DNA of 64,000 nucleotides from Enterovibrio gelatinilyticus. GTDB taxonomy: Bacteria > Pseudomonadota > Gammaproteobacteria > Enterobacterales > Vibrionaceae. Where the stretch lies: contig NZ_JAJUBC010000018.1 in the NCBI RefSeq assembly GCF_028683095.1, positions 51,582 through 115,581 on the forward strand, given 5' to 3'. A program made the position numbers and the translations under genes. The number at the start of each line of letters is the position of its first letter. Within the stretch, counting starts at the first letter, position 1. Of this stretch, positions 8,869 to 17,635 are shown piece after piece. Below the pieces are notes generated by a model. It had not been told where the DNA came from and ran no database searches. It saw nothing but the letters and a program-made list of their open reading frames with translations.

Positions 8869-9532
8869 GTATCACCCGGCCGACGAACTTCTAATCGCTC
8901 ACGCTGCGGGTACACTCCCCGCTTCAATGTCAATTGCAGTCGCAGCACACAGTGAAATGTGTGAGGTTTGCGCAAAGAAACTTGTAGCATTTGAAAATCA
9001 AGCGGCAGAATTGGCTTTCAGTGCACCGCAACAAGACGATGAGAAGCAAGAGATAGAAAATGATGAATTTGAAGCCATGATGGCCTCCATCATGAGCGAT
9101 GAGCAATTGCCAATTACTCTAGTCTCCGCTTCACCAGAAGCAAATATCGATGTGGCTGGCGAGCGTTACACACTCCCAACTGCATTGCGTCGTTATCATC
9201 ATTTGGGCTGGAGCAGTATTGGTGCAATAAGCCGAGCACGTTTGCCATTGAATGAAGGTAACACTCACGCCAGCTTACTTCACATTGGGATGAATGGCGG
9301 AGTGCCGAGCCACACACACAAAGGCATAGAAGTGACACTGCTGCTCAGTGGTCAGTTTGAAGATGAACATGACCAATATGTACCCGGTGATTTCATCCTT
9401 TTGGACAGTGAAAATCATCATACGCCGCAGACCCGTGATGGCTGTTTATGTTACACGGTGGCTGATGCACCATTGCACTTTACTAAAGGCGTTAGCCAGA
9501 TACTGAACGCGGTAGGACGTGTTATTTATTAG
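8858..9532 (+). CDS. chrR: ChrR-type cupin anti-sigma factor
   Basis: The product is 224 aa. The N-terminal ZAS domain has a HxxxCxxC zinc motif (HSEMCEVC, residues 31-38) and an upstream His in HPADELLIAH; it binds and silences the sigma factor. The C-terminal half (about 115-215) is a cupin with metal ligands in VPSHTHKGIEVTLLL and DSENHHTP. In Rhodobacter ChrR the cupin domain is required for the response to singlet oxygen. The GAGGTG RBS lies inside the sigma gene, so the pair is translationally coupled. The acidic linker (about residues 52-72) is longer than in the ZAS core. A terminator follows. Confidence 0.88.
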   Translation: MMIKYHPADELLIAHAAGTLPASMSIAVAAHSEMCEVCAKKLVAFENQAAELAFSAPQQDDEKQEIENDEFEAMMASIMSDEQLPITLVSASPEANIDVAGERYTLPTALRRYHHLGWSSIGAISRARLPLNEGNTHASLLHIGMNGGVPSHTHKGIEVTLLLSGQFEDEHDQYVPGDFILLDSENHHTPQTRDGCLCYTVADAPLHFTKGVSQILNAVGRVIY

Positions 9533-9570
9533 TCATCTGAATATGTTATAAGCATTCAATACCTGCAAAG

Positions 9571-9600
9571 AAAGCACCTTATCTGAGGTGCTTTTTTTTT
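9571..9600 (+). terminator. Terminator of the sigma/anti-sigma operon
   Basis: Stem AAAGCACCT / AGGTGCTTT with loop TATCTG, followed by a run of T to 9600. Confidence 0.9.
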
Positions 9601-9883
9601 GGCCTGCTTACAATAACCATACAATAATAGCGACAATATTTTACATCGTAGATTAATTATTGTTCACCACAAAATCATGAGTTGATATAAAAATAAAAGA
9701 TTATGATCTAATTATCACTTTACAGAGCACTCATTCACCTGATTTAATCCTAACGCTAACCACTCGTTAACAGCTTTCCCGACACCCAAATGTTTATCAT
9801 TAACGTTTGGACGGCTTGGGTTTTATAACCAAGTAACCAGAAACTGATGGTTACTCAGGTAAACACAGTGAAGTGAGATAAAA
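9601..9883 (+). other. AT-rich leader and promoter region of sstT
   Basis: No gene is visible. Near its right end two overlapping stem-loops are possible: CTTGG/CCAAG (about 9816-9834) and AGTAACC (9832-9838)/GGTTACT (9849-9855). They share bases, so they exclude each other. This could be a structured mRNA leader. No named riboswitch is recognised. Confidence 0.35.
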
Positions 9884-11122
9884 ATGAAGCAAATATCCTC
9901 CCCTCTTTCTCGCATGACCAATTCAAGTCTGGTGCTCCAGATCTTGATCGGTATTATTGCGGGTGTTGTTCTGGCGAGCATTTCACCAGACAGTGCAAAA
10001 GCCGTTGGCTTTCTAGGTGGCCTTTTCGTCAGCGCACTAAAAGCTGTCGCACCCATCCTTGTCTTTGTCCTCGTGGCTGCTTCAATTGCAAACCAGCGTA
10101 AAGGTCAAAACACGCACTTGCGTCCCATTGTCGCGCTCTACCTTGTCGGTACATTTGCAGCAGCGATCACAGCCGTTACCATGAGTTTTATTTTCCCTAC
10201 CATGCTGACGTTGACTGCATCTACAGCAGCAATTTCTCCGCCGGAAGGTATTGCTCAAGTTATCTCAACATTGCTTTTCAATGTGGTCGATAACCCAATT
10301 AACGCACTGATGACAGGTAATTTCATTGGTATTTTGGCGTGGGCAATCGGTTTAGGTATCGCATTGCATCATGCGTCAGAAACCACCAAAACCGTATTCG
10401 GAGACGTTGCGGAGAGTGTATCGTTCATCGTACGTTTTATTATTAAACTTGCTCCGATTGGTATTTTTGGCCTTGTGGCAAATACCTTCGCAGAGACAGG
10501 ATTCGAAGCCCTGATCGGTTACGCGCATCTGTTAAGCGTACTTCTGGGCAGCATGGCATTTATCGCACTGGTCATAAACCCGCTCATCGTTTACGTTAAA
10601 ACACGCACGAACCCTTATCCGTTGGTATTCCAATGCCTACGAGAAAGTGGCGTAACCGCATTCTTCACTCGCAGCTCAGCAGCGAACATTCCAGTCAACT
10701 TGCAGCTTTGTAACAAGCTGAAATTGGATGAAGACACTTACTCGGTCTCCATTCCACTTGGCGCTACCATTAACATGGGTGGTGCGGCGATTACCATTAC
10801 CGTACTGACGCTAGCGGCCGTTCACACTCTTGGTATTCAAGTAGATTTAGCCACAGCCATACTACTAAGCATTGTCGCCGCTATCTCTGCTTGCGGCGCA
10901 TCAGGTGTCGCTGGTGGCTCACTACTCCTGATCCCACTAGCATGTAATCTATTTGGCATCCCAAGTGATATCGCCATGCAAGTTGTTGCTGTCGGTTTCA
11001 TTATTGGTGTGGTTCAAGATTCGGCAGAAACTGCATTGAACAGTTCAACCGATGTTGTCTTCACTGCCGCGGCTTGCCGAGCGGTTGAGATGAAAGCAAT
11101 GCAAGAAAAAATCGCCAAATAA
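9884..11122 (+). CDS. sstT: Sodium:serine/threonine symporter SstT
   Basis: The product is 412 aa (E. coli 414). It is a DAACS-family inner-membrane transporter that imports serine and threonine with sodium. Eight hydrophobic segments and two re-entrant loops are expected. The family signatures [20 protein letters not shown] and [26 protein letters not shown] are both present, and the N-terminal [21 protein letters not shown] segment matches SstT rather than GltP. It is monocistronic with its own terminator. A 280-bp leader precedes it. Confidence 0.93.
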   Translation: MKQISSPLSRMTNSSLVLQILIGIIAGVVLASISPDSAKAVGFLGGLFVSALKAVAPILVFVLVAASIANQRKGQNTHLRPIVALYLVGTFAAAITAVTMSFIFPTMLTLTASTAAISPPEGIAQVISTLLFNVVDNPINALMTGNFIGILAWAIGLGIALHHASETTKTVFGDVAESVSFIVRFIIKLAPIGIFGLVANTFAETGFEALIGYAHLLSVLLGSMAFIALVINPLIVYVKTRTNPYPLVFQCLRESGVTAFFTRSSAANIPVNLQLCNKLKLDEDTYSVSIPLGATINMGGAAITITVLTLAAVHTLGIQVDLATAILLSIVAAISACGASGVAGGSLLLIPLACNLFGIPSDIAMQVVAVGFIIGVVQDSAETALNSSTDVVFTAAACRAVEMKAMQEKIAK

Positions 11123-11140
11123 AATACACTGACTACGAGA

Positions 11141-11163
11141 AAGGCGCTTCGGCGCCTTTTTTC
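11141..11163 (+). terminator. Terminator of sstT
   Basis: Stem AAGGCGC / GCGCCTT with loop TTCG, followed by a T-run. Confidence 0.88.
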
Positions 11164-11296
11164 CTTTTTCTCCCTTCAGCTCCTCGTTTTCCCAAACAAC
11201 CCACAATCCCAACATTGATTGCTCATCCCACCAGCATTCTGTCTATCATGGTTTACACAGCGTTGTAGACGTCTAGACTGATAGCTTTCTTTTTTT

Positions 11297-11321
11297 GGCG
11301 GTTATCCTATATAATCCCGCC
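11297..11321 (+). promoter_or_regulatory. Promoter with overlapping dyad, ECF transporter operon
   Basis: A consensus -10 hexamer TATAAT lies at 11310-11315. It is embedded between GGCGGTTAT (11297-11305) and ATAATCCCGCC (11311-11321), an imperfect inverted repeat. That is where an operator would block RNA polymerase. No convincing -35 is seen. A leader of about 85 bases runs to the ATG at 11405. Confidence 0.45.
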
Positions 11322-11404
11322 TCATTTTTGTGAAGCACATCAACAAAAGCATTCAAGTTCGTGTCAGGTGTTGCACTAAAGCACTCTGGCACCAAGGGTT
11401 ATCT

Positions 11405-11953
11405 ATGAATTTTTCAGCGAAAACTGTCGTTATCATTGCGATTGGCGCGGCACTTTATGGTATTGGCGGTTTGCCCATGTTTGGTATTCCCGTATTCGCC
11501 AATACAACGCTAAAACCAGCAATGGCTATCCTTGCACTTTTCTCTGTGCTCTTTGGTCCCGGCGTTGGCTTCTTTGTCGGTTTTATCGGTCACTGGGTTA
11601 CCGACCTTTTCGCAGGATGGGGCGTATGGCTCACTTGGGTATTGGGTTCTGGCATTGTGGGTATGGTCATCGGCTTCTTTCCTATGCTCACTAAGAATCG
11701 TCTTAAATATGGCCGTTTCCCAACGATAGATATCGTACTTTTCTCACTGCTCGCTTTATTGGGCAATGTATTGGGTTATGGCTGTTCAGCATTTTTGGAC
11801 ACCTTGTTATACGCAGAACCCTTTACCAAGGTATTTATTCAGCTCTGTATTATTGCCGCAGGTAACGCTTTGTTGGTCACTGTTGTGGGGTATTTCATTC
11901 TGCAATCCGTAGCCAAACGCAACAGCCAGTACCGTAATTTGGAAGAGGCTTAA
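11405..11953 (+). CDS. ECF transporter S component, UPF0397 family
   Basis: The product is 182 aa from ATG 11405, preceded by AGGG; the upstream part of the open frame is leader. It is an integral membrane protein with about five or six helices. The opening [20 protein letters not shown] and the block [20 protein letters not shown] are typical of UPF0397/ECF riboflavin-type S components. Such proteins bind a vitamin or related small molecule. The two following genes encode the double ATPase and the EcfT scaffold, so this is a complete dedicated (group I) transporter. The substrate cannot be read from the sequence, and no thiamine, FMN or preQ1 riboswitch is recognised upstream. Confidence 0.85.
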   Translation: MNFSAKTVVIIAIGAALYGIGGLPMFGIPVFANTTLKPAMAILALFSVLFGPGVGFFVGFIGHWVTDLFAGWGVWLTWVLGSGIVGMVIGFFPMLTKNRLKYGRFPTIDIVLFSLLALLGNVLGYGCSAFLDTLLYAEPFTKVFIQLCIIAAGNALLVTVVGYFILQSVAKRNSQYRNLEEA

Positions 11954-11961
11954 GCGCCAAT

Positions 11962-13656
11962 ATGTCCATCGAATTTAAGAACTTTACCTTTCGCTACGAT
12001 GCATTAGTCAATCCGACACTTAAAGGCATCAACCTTCGTATTGAAAAGGGCGAAAAAGTCCTCATCATTGGCCCTAGCGGCAGCGGTAAATCCACGCTGG
12101 GTCAATGTATTAATGGACTCATCCCACATGCTATTGAAGGCCACATTCACGGCGAGTTGCTGATTGATGGCAAAAACAGCCAAAAGATGTCTTTGGTGGA
12201 ATACACAGAGAAAGTCGGCACCGTTTTGCAAGACACTGACAGCCAATTTGTTGGTCTCAGTGTGGGAGAAGACATTGCCTTCGCATTGGAAAACCAATGT
12301 GTCTCAGTGGCTGACATGTACCCTTTGGTCAAGGCTACGGCCAAAATGGTCGACTTAGAAACGCTACTCAACCATGCGCCACATGATTTATCTGGCGGTC
12401 AAAAGCAGCGTGTATCGCTCGCTGGCATCTTGGTTGATGACGTTGATGTGTTGCTGTTTGACGAACCGTTAGCGGCGCTCGACCCTAAAACGGGCAAACG
12501 CACGATTGAGATCATCGATCAATTGCACCGTGACACTGGTAAAACCATCATCATCATTGAGCATCGCCTTGAAGATGTCCTGACACACACCGTCGATCGC
12601 GTGATCTTGATGGATAATGGTTCCATTGTCGCTGACACCACGCCAAATGCCATTTTGATGTCAGGTTTACTTCACGAGCACGGTATTCGCCAACCTCTGT
12701 ATCTTTCAGCATTGAAACACGCAGGTTGTCATCTTTCGGAATCTGATAATCCTGCTTATCTCAACTTGCTTGATGTTGACCAGTTTGCAACACCTTTGCT
12801 GCAATGGGCAGAGGAATATACGCCTAACGACGGGCAGCCAGACGCCGAGCCACTATTAAACATTGAAGGGCTAACCTATTCATACGATGGCGAAAAGAAT
12901 GCGTTGGAAGACGTATCATTTTCAGTCAATCGCGGTGAAATCGTGTCTGTTCTTGGTAAGAATGGTTCAGGAAAATCCACCATCACCAAACTCATTATGG
13001 GCGTGCTCGAACCTGACTCTGGCACGATCTGTTTTAATGGTGAAGATTTCAGCCAACTTTCAATTTTCGAGCGTAGCAAGAAAGTTGGTGTCGTCATGCA
13101 AAACCCAAATCATATGATTTCTCATCATATGATCATGGACGAAGTGAGTTTTGGCCTTAAAAATCTAGGCCTCAGCGAAGAAGACATCGAGCAGCGTGCG
13201 CTAAACGCTCTCGAACTCTGTGGATTAAGTAAATATCGTCATTGGCCTATTGATGCATTGAGTTATGGCCAGAAAAAACGCGTAACCATTGCGTCAATTT
13301 TGGTGATGGAGCCAGAATTGCTGGTTCTTGATGAGCCCACAGCAGGTCAGGATTATCGTAATTACAGCGCAATGCTTTCTTTCATTCAGCGCCTAAACAA
13401 AGAACGTGGCATCACCGTTATGATCATCTCGCACGACATGCATTTGGTGCTCGAATACACGACTCGCTCAATTGTGATCGCCGACAGCAAGTTAATTGCC
13501 GATGCGCCAATGACCTCCGTTTTCAGTCAACCCAATCTGCTTGACCAAGCAAACCTTGCTACAACCAGCCTCTATCAGATCGCTGACCGAGTAGGAATCA
13601 AAGACATCAACGGATTTATGCAGCAATTCATTCAAACTGAGAGCAATACCAAATGA
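11962..13656 (+). CDS. ECF transporter double ATPase (EcfA-EcfA' fusion)
   Basis: The product is 564 aa with two complete ABC ATPase domains in one chain. N-domain: Walker A GPSGSGKST (about residues 33-41), signature LSGGQKQR, Walker B LLFDEPLAALD. C-domain: Walker A GKNGSGKST (around 333), signature LSYGQKKR, Walker B LVLDEPTAGQD. The linker (about 235-295) has no recognised domain. It powers the S component upstream through EcfT downstream; its last codons overlap ecfT by four bases (ATGA). YkoD-type fused ATPases are common for group I ECF systems. The C-domain signature carries Y instead of the second G, which occurs in this family. Confidence 0.92.
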   Translation: MSIEFKNFTFRYDALVNPTLKGINLRIEKGEKVLIIGPSGSGKSTLGQCINGLIPHAIEGHIHGELLIDGKNSQKMSLVEYTEKVGTVLQDTDSQFVGLSVGEDIAFALENQCVSVADMYPLVKATAKMVDLETLLNHAPHDLSGGQKQRVSLAGILVDDVDVLLFDEPLAALDPKTGKRTIEIIDQLHRDTGKTIIIIEHRLEDVLTHTVDRVILMDNGSIVADTTPNAILMSGLLHEHGIRQPLYLSALKHAGCHLSESDNPAYLNLLDVDQFATPLLQWAEEYTPNDGQPDAEPLLNIEGLTYSYDGEKNALEDVSFSVNRGEIVSVLGKNGSGKSTITKLIMGVLEPDSGTICFNGEDFSQLSIFERSKKVGVVMQNPNHMISHHMIMDEVSFGLKNLGLSEEDIEQRALNALELCGLSKYRHWPIDALSYGQKKRVTIASILVMEPELLVLDEPTAGQDYRNYSAMLSFIQRLNKERGITVMIISHDMHLVLEYTTRSIVIADSKLIADAPMTSVFSQPNLLDQANLATTSLYQIADRVGIKDINGFMQQFIQTESNTK

Positions 13657-14492
13657 AAGCGTCGAAGATGAAGTTTGGTATCAACTACATTGATACAAAC
13701 TCCCCTCTGCATGCACTCAATGGCATCACCAAGTTCGCCTTGTTCATGGCATGGGTAACGGTTGTGCTTACCACCTTCGATTTGCGCATCATTTTAAGCA
13801 TGGTCGCACTTGGCTTGGCGCTGCTTAACATGACGGGCGTTGCTTTTCGGGTGTATAAGCCGCTTTTGCTCGGCACGTTGAGCGTACTCAGCATGAATGC
13901 CGTATTCATGTTTATTGTTGCGCCACAACAGGGTCCAGAGTGGATTGGAACAACCACGCCTCTAGTTTCGTTACCGGGTAACTATTCACTAACACAAGAA
14001 ACACTGTTCTACCTGTGTACCGTGACACTGAAGTATTTCAGTATGTTCCCTATTGCGTTGGTGTTTGTCTTTACCACCCATCCAACCGAGTTCGCCTCAA
14101 GCCTGAATCGTATTGGTGTTCCTTACAAAATCGCTTATGCCGTTAGCCTTACATTGCGCTATTTGCCTGAAGTGAAGAATGACTTTGTGAATATCATGCA
14201 CGCGCAACAAGCTCGTGGCGTTGATTTCTCGAAAAATGCACCGCTTATGGAACGATTTAGAGGTGTGGCGAAAATTCTTATTCCACTCATTTTCTCAAGC
14301 CTTGATCGAGCAGATGAAATATCCAACGCCATGACGCTACGTGGATTTGGCAGAAACCCAAAACGAACTTGGTATCACTCTCGCCCTCTAACAGCCAAAG
14401 ATGGTATTGCGCTAGCTGTTATTGCGCTATTGGTGGCGCTAGCGATTTTCAAACGTTCTTCAGAAGCAGCGACTATCTGGTATCCGTTTTAG
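13653..14492 (+). CDS. ECF transporter transmembrane component EcfT
   Basis: The product is 279 aa. EcfT scaffold proteins have four or five N-terminal helices and two cytosolic coupling helices with A-R-G-type motifs. Both are visible: AQQARGVDF (about 186-194) and MTLRGFGRNPKRTW (around 227-240). It couples ATP hydrolysis by the fused ATPase to toppling of the S component. Translation is coupled to the ATPase gene by the ATGA overlap. Last gene of the three-gene operon, ended by the hairpin at 14588-14615. Confidence 0.9.
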   Translation: MKASKMKFGINYIDTNSPLHALNGITKFALFMAWVTVVLTTFDLRIILSMVALGLALLNMTGVAFRVYKPLLLGTLSVLSMNAVFMFIVAPQQGPEWIGTTTPLVSLPGNYSLTQETLFYLCTVTLKYFSMFPIALVFVFTTHPTEFASSLNRIGVPYKIAYAVSLTLRYLPEVKNDFVNIMHAQQARGVDFSKNAPLMERFRGVAKILIPLIFSSLDRADEISNAMTLRGFGRNPKRTWYHSRPLTAKDGIALAVIALLVALAIFKRSSEAATIWYPF

Positions 14493-14587
14493 CAACGTTT
14501 TTCAAACGCCAGTGTTAACGAGATGAGGCGCAGGATATATAAGTTACCGTTAGGAATAAGTCACCAGTCTCGGGACTCGACTCTTAC

Positions 14588-14615
14588 AAAAAAGGAGCGC
14601 CATGCGCTCCTTTTT
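14588..14615. terminator. Bidirectional terminator between ecfT and mlc
   Basis: Stem AAAAAAGGAGCGC / GCGCTCCTTTTT with loop CAT. A-run and T-run on the two sides serve the convergent ecfT and mlc. Confidence 0.88.
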
Positions 14616-14621
14616 CTTTGA

Positions 14622-14650
14622 CACTTAAACCACTTAAACCACTTAAACCA
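14622..14650. repeat. Three tandem copies of CACTTAAAC
   Basis: Three perfect 9-bp units plus CA, in the 38 bp between the terminator and the mlc stop codon. Confidence 0.85.
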
Positions 14651-14653
14651 AGA

Positions 14654-15868
14654 TTAGCCTTCTAGAACCTTCATTAACAAATAGCCGTCATACATCGCAC
14701 GCTTAACCAACGCCGCGCCGGGCATCGTCGCTTGCGTGTAAAAATAACTCTCTTCTATTATTAGATTCTCACAGTAGTGCGGCAAAGCCTGATTCAACAC
14801 TCTTTCCATAATGGCAGGATAAAGCACAGACTTTGCGCGGTTGAACTCTCCACCAATTAACACTCGCTGTGGGTTAAACAAATTCACCATGATCGCGATA
14901 GCTTGCCCAAGGTTATGACCTAACTCGGTGATAATCTGTTGCGCGACGCCATCACCTTCTAACGCAGCATCACAAATACTGTCGATGGTCAGTGGCTTAT
15001 TGTGCAATACACTTTCATGGCCTTGATCAAGGAGAGTCTGCGTGTCATCCAATACTGCTTGCAGGCTAGCAACCGTTTCCAAGCAACCGTTGTTTCCACA
15101 AAAACAACGCTTACCAAACGGTTTGATTTGTATATGCCCTAGTTCACCAATGTTGCCAACTTGTCCTTCCAGAACCTTTCCGTCGAGCATAATGCCGGCG
15201 CCGAGCCCATGATGAATAGAAATGAGTATGGCATTATCAACGTCACGTGCATTACCGAACAGTTTTTCGGCTAGTGCCCAAGAGCGTGTGTCGTTGCCGA
15301 TGAATACTGGCAACCCTGTTGCACGATGTATTGCCGCTCCCAGCGGCATATTATGTACATCATAATGCGGCATTTGAATCACAATGCCTTGCGTGCTGTT
15401 TACCAGCCCAGGAAGCGAAACAGCAATAGAAGTAACACGGTCAACAATCTTTGAATGTGTTGAAAAAAACTGATTAATGTACTGTTGAATCAGTTCAATG
15501 AGCACATCCTGATCGAGCACGAGAATGTCATGGCGCTCCTCCACGAGGATGTCGCCACCTAACTCATGCAAAGCAAGGGTCAAATAGCCACGACCAAGAC
15601 GAATAGACAGGAACTGCCAGCCTTCATTATCCAACACCAAGCCAATGGCAGGTCGCCCACGGCTGCCAGGCTCTCCGTATTCAGTCTCTTTGACAAGATG
15701 AGCATCAATGAGCTCACGGGTTATTTTGGTAATGCTTGCAGGCGCTAATTGGCTGCGTTTAGAAAGCTCAATTCGAGAGATAGGCCCAAGTTGATCGATC
15801 AGCTTATAAACCGCCCCAGCATTGTTGCGCTTGATGTGATCTATGTGTCCTGGTTGGGCGAGAATCAT
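14654..15868 (-). CDS. mlc: ROK-family repressor Mlc
   Basis: The product is 404 aa from ATG 15868 (AGGGAAA upstream), which gives QPGHIDHIKRNNAGAVYKLIDQLGP, aligned with the start of E. coli Mlc (406 aa). The longer frame to 15961 adds 31 unconserved residues. The N-terminal winged helix (about 12-80: SRIELSKRSQLAPASITKITREL) binds DNA. The ROK domain has the zinc site CFCGNNGCLE, and VNLFNPQRVLIGGE and GAALVKRAMY match Mlc rather than NagC. Mlc represses PTS sugar genes and is titrated to the membrane by PtsG. No sugar genes are adjacent. Confidence 0.9.
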   Translation of the reverse strand: MILAQPGHIDHIKRNNAGAVYKLIDQLGPISRIELSKRSQLAPASITKITRELIDAHLVKETEYGEPGSRGRPAIGLVLDNEGWQFLSIRLGRGYLTLALHELGGDILVEERHDILVLDQDVLIELIQQYINQFFSTHSKIVDRVTSIAVSLPGLVNSTQGIVIQMPHYDVHNMPLGAAIHRATGLPVFIGNDTRSWALAEKLFGNARDVDNAILISIHHGLGAGIMLDGKVLEGQVGNIGELGHIQIKPFGKRCFCGNNGCLETVASLQAVLDDTQTLLDQGHESVLHNKPLTIDSICDAALEGDGVAQQIITELGHNLGQAIAIMVNLFNPQRVLIGGEFNRAKSVLYPAIMERVLNQALPHYCENLIIEESYFYTQATMPGAALVKRAMYDGYLLMKVLEG

Positions 15869-16126
15869 CCCACTTTCCCTATAAAATTCATTAACAGTGA
15901 ATTTTTTTACTTTGCGAAGTAATTGTGAAGCTTCATAGTTAGATGTCGTGATACACATCACGAGCTATTTGTCTCATCCCAAATAAATCAGCATCTGACA
16001 CTAAAAATCAATGATTTAAATGTATGTCATTCTGTAAGTAATGCATCAAATTATTTCTTCCCAAGACAGGTGCTAGGGAAACTGCCATAATCTTGCACCA
16101 CATGAAAATCTGATTGTTGAAGCGGT

Positions 16127-16789
16127 ATGTACAACGTCAACGAAATATTTGAAACCATTCAAGGAGAAGGGACCTTTACGGGTGTGCCTTCCGTATTCGT
16201 TCGCCTTCAAGGCTGCCCTGTAGGCTGCCCGTGGTGCGACACACGCCAAACGTGGGATACGCTCCCAAACGATGAGCGAGATTTTGGAACTGTCCTAGCG
16301 AAAACCGGCGACAGTCCAACTTGGTCACAGGTGTCAGCTGACACTATTCTTGCTCACTTAGCGAAAAGTTACACTGCAAAACATGTGGTTATCACCGGCG
16401 GGGAACCGTGTATTTTTGATCTCATCCCCCTAACCTCACGCCTTGAATCGGCAGGTTATCGATGCCAAATCGAAACCAGCGGCACTTACGCAATCAAAGC
16501 GACCAAGGACACATGGGTGACGGTATCGCCTAAAATCAACATGCGCGGAAAACTTCCGGTGTTGGTAGAAGCGCTAGAGAGAGCCAATGAGATCAAGCAC
16601 CCTGTCGGGACAGAATCTGATATTGAAAAGCTTGATACATTGCTTGATGGAATTAATTTGAGTAATAAAGAAATTGCACTGCAACCCATTAGCCAGAAGC
16701 CAAGAGCTACCGAACTTTGCATAAAAACATGCATTCAACGCAACTGGCGCTTGTCGATTCAGACACATAAGTACTTAGATATCGCCTGA
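16127..16789 (+). CDS. queE: 7-carboxy-7-deazaguanine synthase QueE
   Basis: The product is 220 aa (E. coli 223). Radical-SAM enzyme that turns 6-carboxytetrahydropterin into 7-carboxy-7-deazaguanine for queuosine in tRNA. The N-terminal block NVNEIFETIQGEGTFTGVPSVF and the cluster motif GCPVGCPWCDT (CX3CX2C, about residues 30-38) are typical. VVITGGEPC carries the SAM-binding GGE. Its pathway partner queD lies immediately downstream on the opposite strand, convergent across a shared terminator. Confidence 0.95.
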   Translation: MYNVNEIFETIQGEGTFTGVPSVFVRLQGCPVGCPWCDTRQTWDTLPNDERDFGTVLAKTGDSPTWSQVSADTILAHLAKSYTAKHVVITGGEPCIFDLIPLTSRLESAGYRCQIETSGTYAIKATKDTWVTVSPKINMRGKLPVLVEALERANEIKHPVGTESDIEKLDTLLDGINLSNKEIALQPISQKPRATELCIKTCIQRNWRLSIQTHKYLDIA

Positions 16790-16840
16790 TTCAACCCAGA
16801 AACTCTCGACGTTGTGTCAAACTCACCAACAATCTAAACA

Positions 16841-16863
16841 AAAAGGGCCCTCAGGCCCTTTTT
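16841..16863. terminator. Bidirectional terminator between queE and queD
   Basis: Stem AAAAGGGCC / GGCCCTTTT with loop CTCA, T-run on the right and A-run on the left. Confidence 0.88.
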
Positions 16864-16923
16864 CGTTTTCCATTCCACATCGCATCTACACGTTATATCG
16901 TGAATGTGGCTCAGAATGGCGTG

Positions 16924-17286
16924 TTATTCACCGGTGTAAATACAACCTGCAGTACACGTTTCTTTGATCATCACTTTACTTAGGCAAGACAAAGACGGTT
17001 TCAGTTCATCCCAAATCCACTTTGCTAACACTTCACTGGTCGGGTTCTCCAACCCTTCAATATCGTTCAAGTAATAGTGGTCGAGACGATCATAAATTGG
17101 CTTAAAAGCCTCTTTGATCTCAGAAAAATCAATGACCCAGCCAGTATAAGGGTCAACCTCACCCGCGACATAGATACGCACAAGGAACGAATGACCGTGC
17201 AATCGACCACATTTATGACCTTCTGGGACATGTGGGAGATGGTGGGCCGCTTCAAACATGAATTCTTTAAACAGTTCGGTGTGCAT
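16924..17286 (-). CDS. queD: 6-carboxytetrahydropterin synthase QueD
   Basis: The product is 120 aa from ATG 17286, with AGGA upstream. This gives [20 protein letters not shown], matching E. coli QueD (121 aa). The frame to 17343 adds residues that lie partly in a repeat remnant. QueD converts dihydroneopterin triphosphate into 6-carboxytetrahydropterin. Zinc ligands are the His of FEAAHHLPH and of LHGHSF, with the catalytic Cys in [12 protein letters not shown] and the catalytic His in [10 protein letters not shown]-terminal [10 protein letters not shown] is conserved. folE, the preceding pathway step, lies about 3.5 kb away. Confidence 0.95.
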   Translation of the reverse strand: MHTELFKEFMFEAAHHLPHVPEGHKCGRLHGHSFLVRIYVAGEVDPYTGWVIDFSEIKEAFKPIYDRLDHYYLNDIEGLENPTSEVLAKWIWDELKPSLSCLSKVMIKETCTAGCIYTGE

Positions 17287-17314
17287 TTTGTACGTTCCTG
17301 TGATCGATAATGGC

Positions 17315-17548
17315 ATACCCAAATAATCGCACTTGGGTATCACTTGCGGGGGCGATGCTACTTAATATTTGAGCCCAGCTCAAATTGAATCACTGCCAAT
17401 AGCCCCTTGTCGTTCCCGAAATGACACATTTAGGTTGCTATCCCCTCTTTCCGCACCAATGATCCACACTGTATTCGCTTAGATTTTCTCCGAACAGTAC
17501 GGGCAAGCAATCCACGTAAATCAAGTATCTTGAGGTAGTTTGGCGATA
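17315..17548. repeat. Worn copy of the TATACCCAA repeat, asnS upstream region
   Basis: The 349 bp between queD and asnS holds no gene. At its left is a hairpin ATACCCAA / TTGGGTAT (17315-17340). At its right, 17526-17548 matches the right end of the intact element at 39041-39306 at 18 of 23 positions. The interior shows no clear match, so this is either a decayed copy or two independent ends. The asnS promoter must lie here, but I see no clear hexamers. Confidence 0.45.
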
Positions 17549-17635
17549 AAGGTAAACTTGCCTGCTTAAGCGCGAATTATCCTAGCCTGATGACACGATT
17601 TGTCAGGCATTCTTCAACGGAGTTAGATGCAAATT

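Noticed and set aside
11322..11404. Known riboswitch in the ECF transporter leader
   Set aside because: I looked for thiamine, FMN, preQ1 and cobalamin core motifs and found none.
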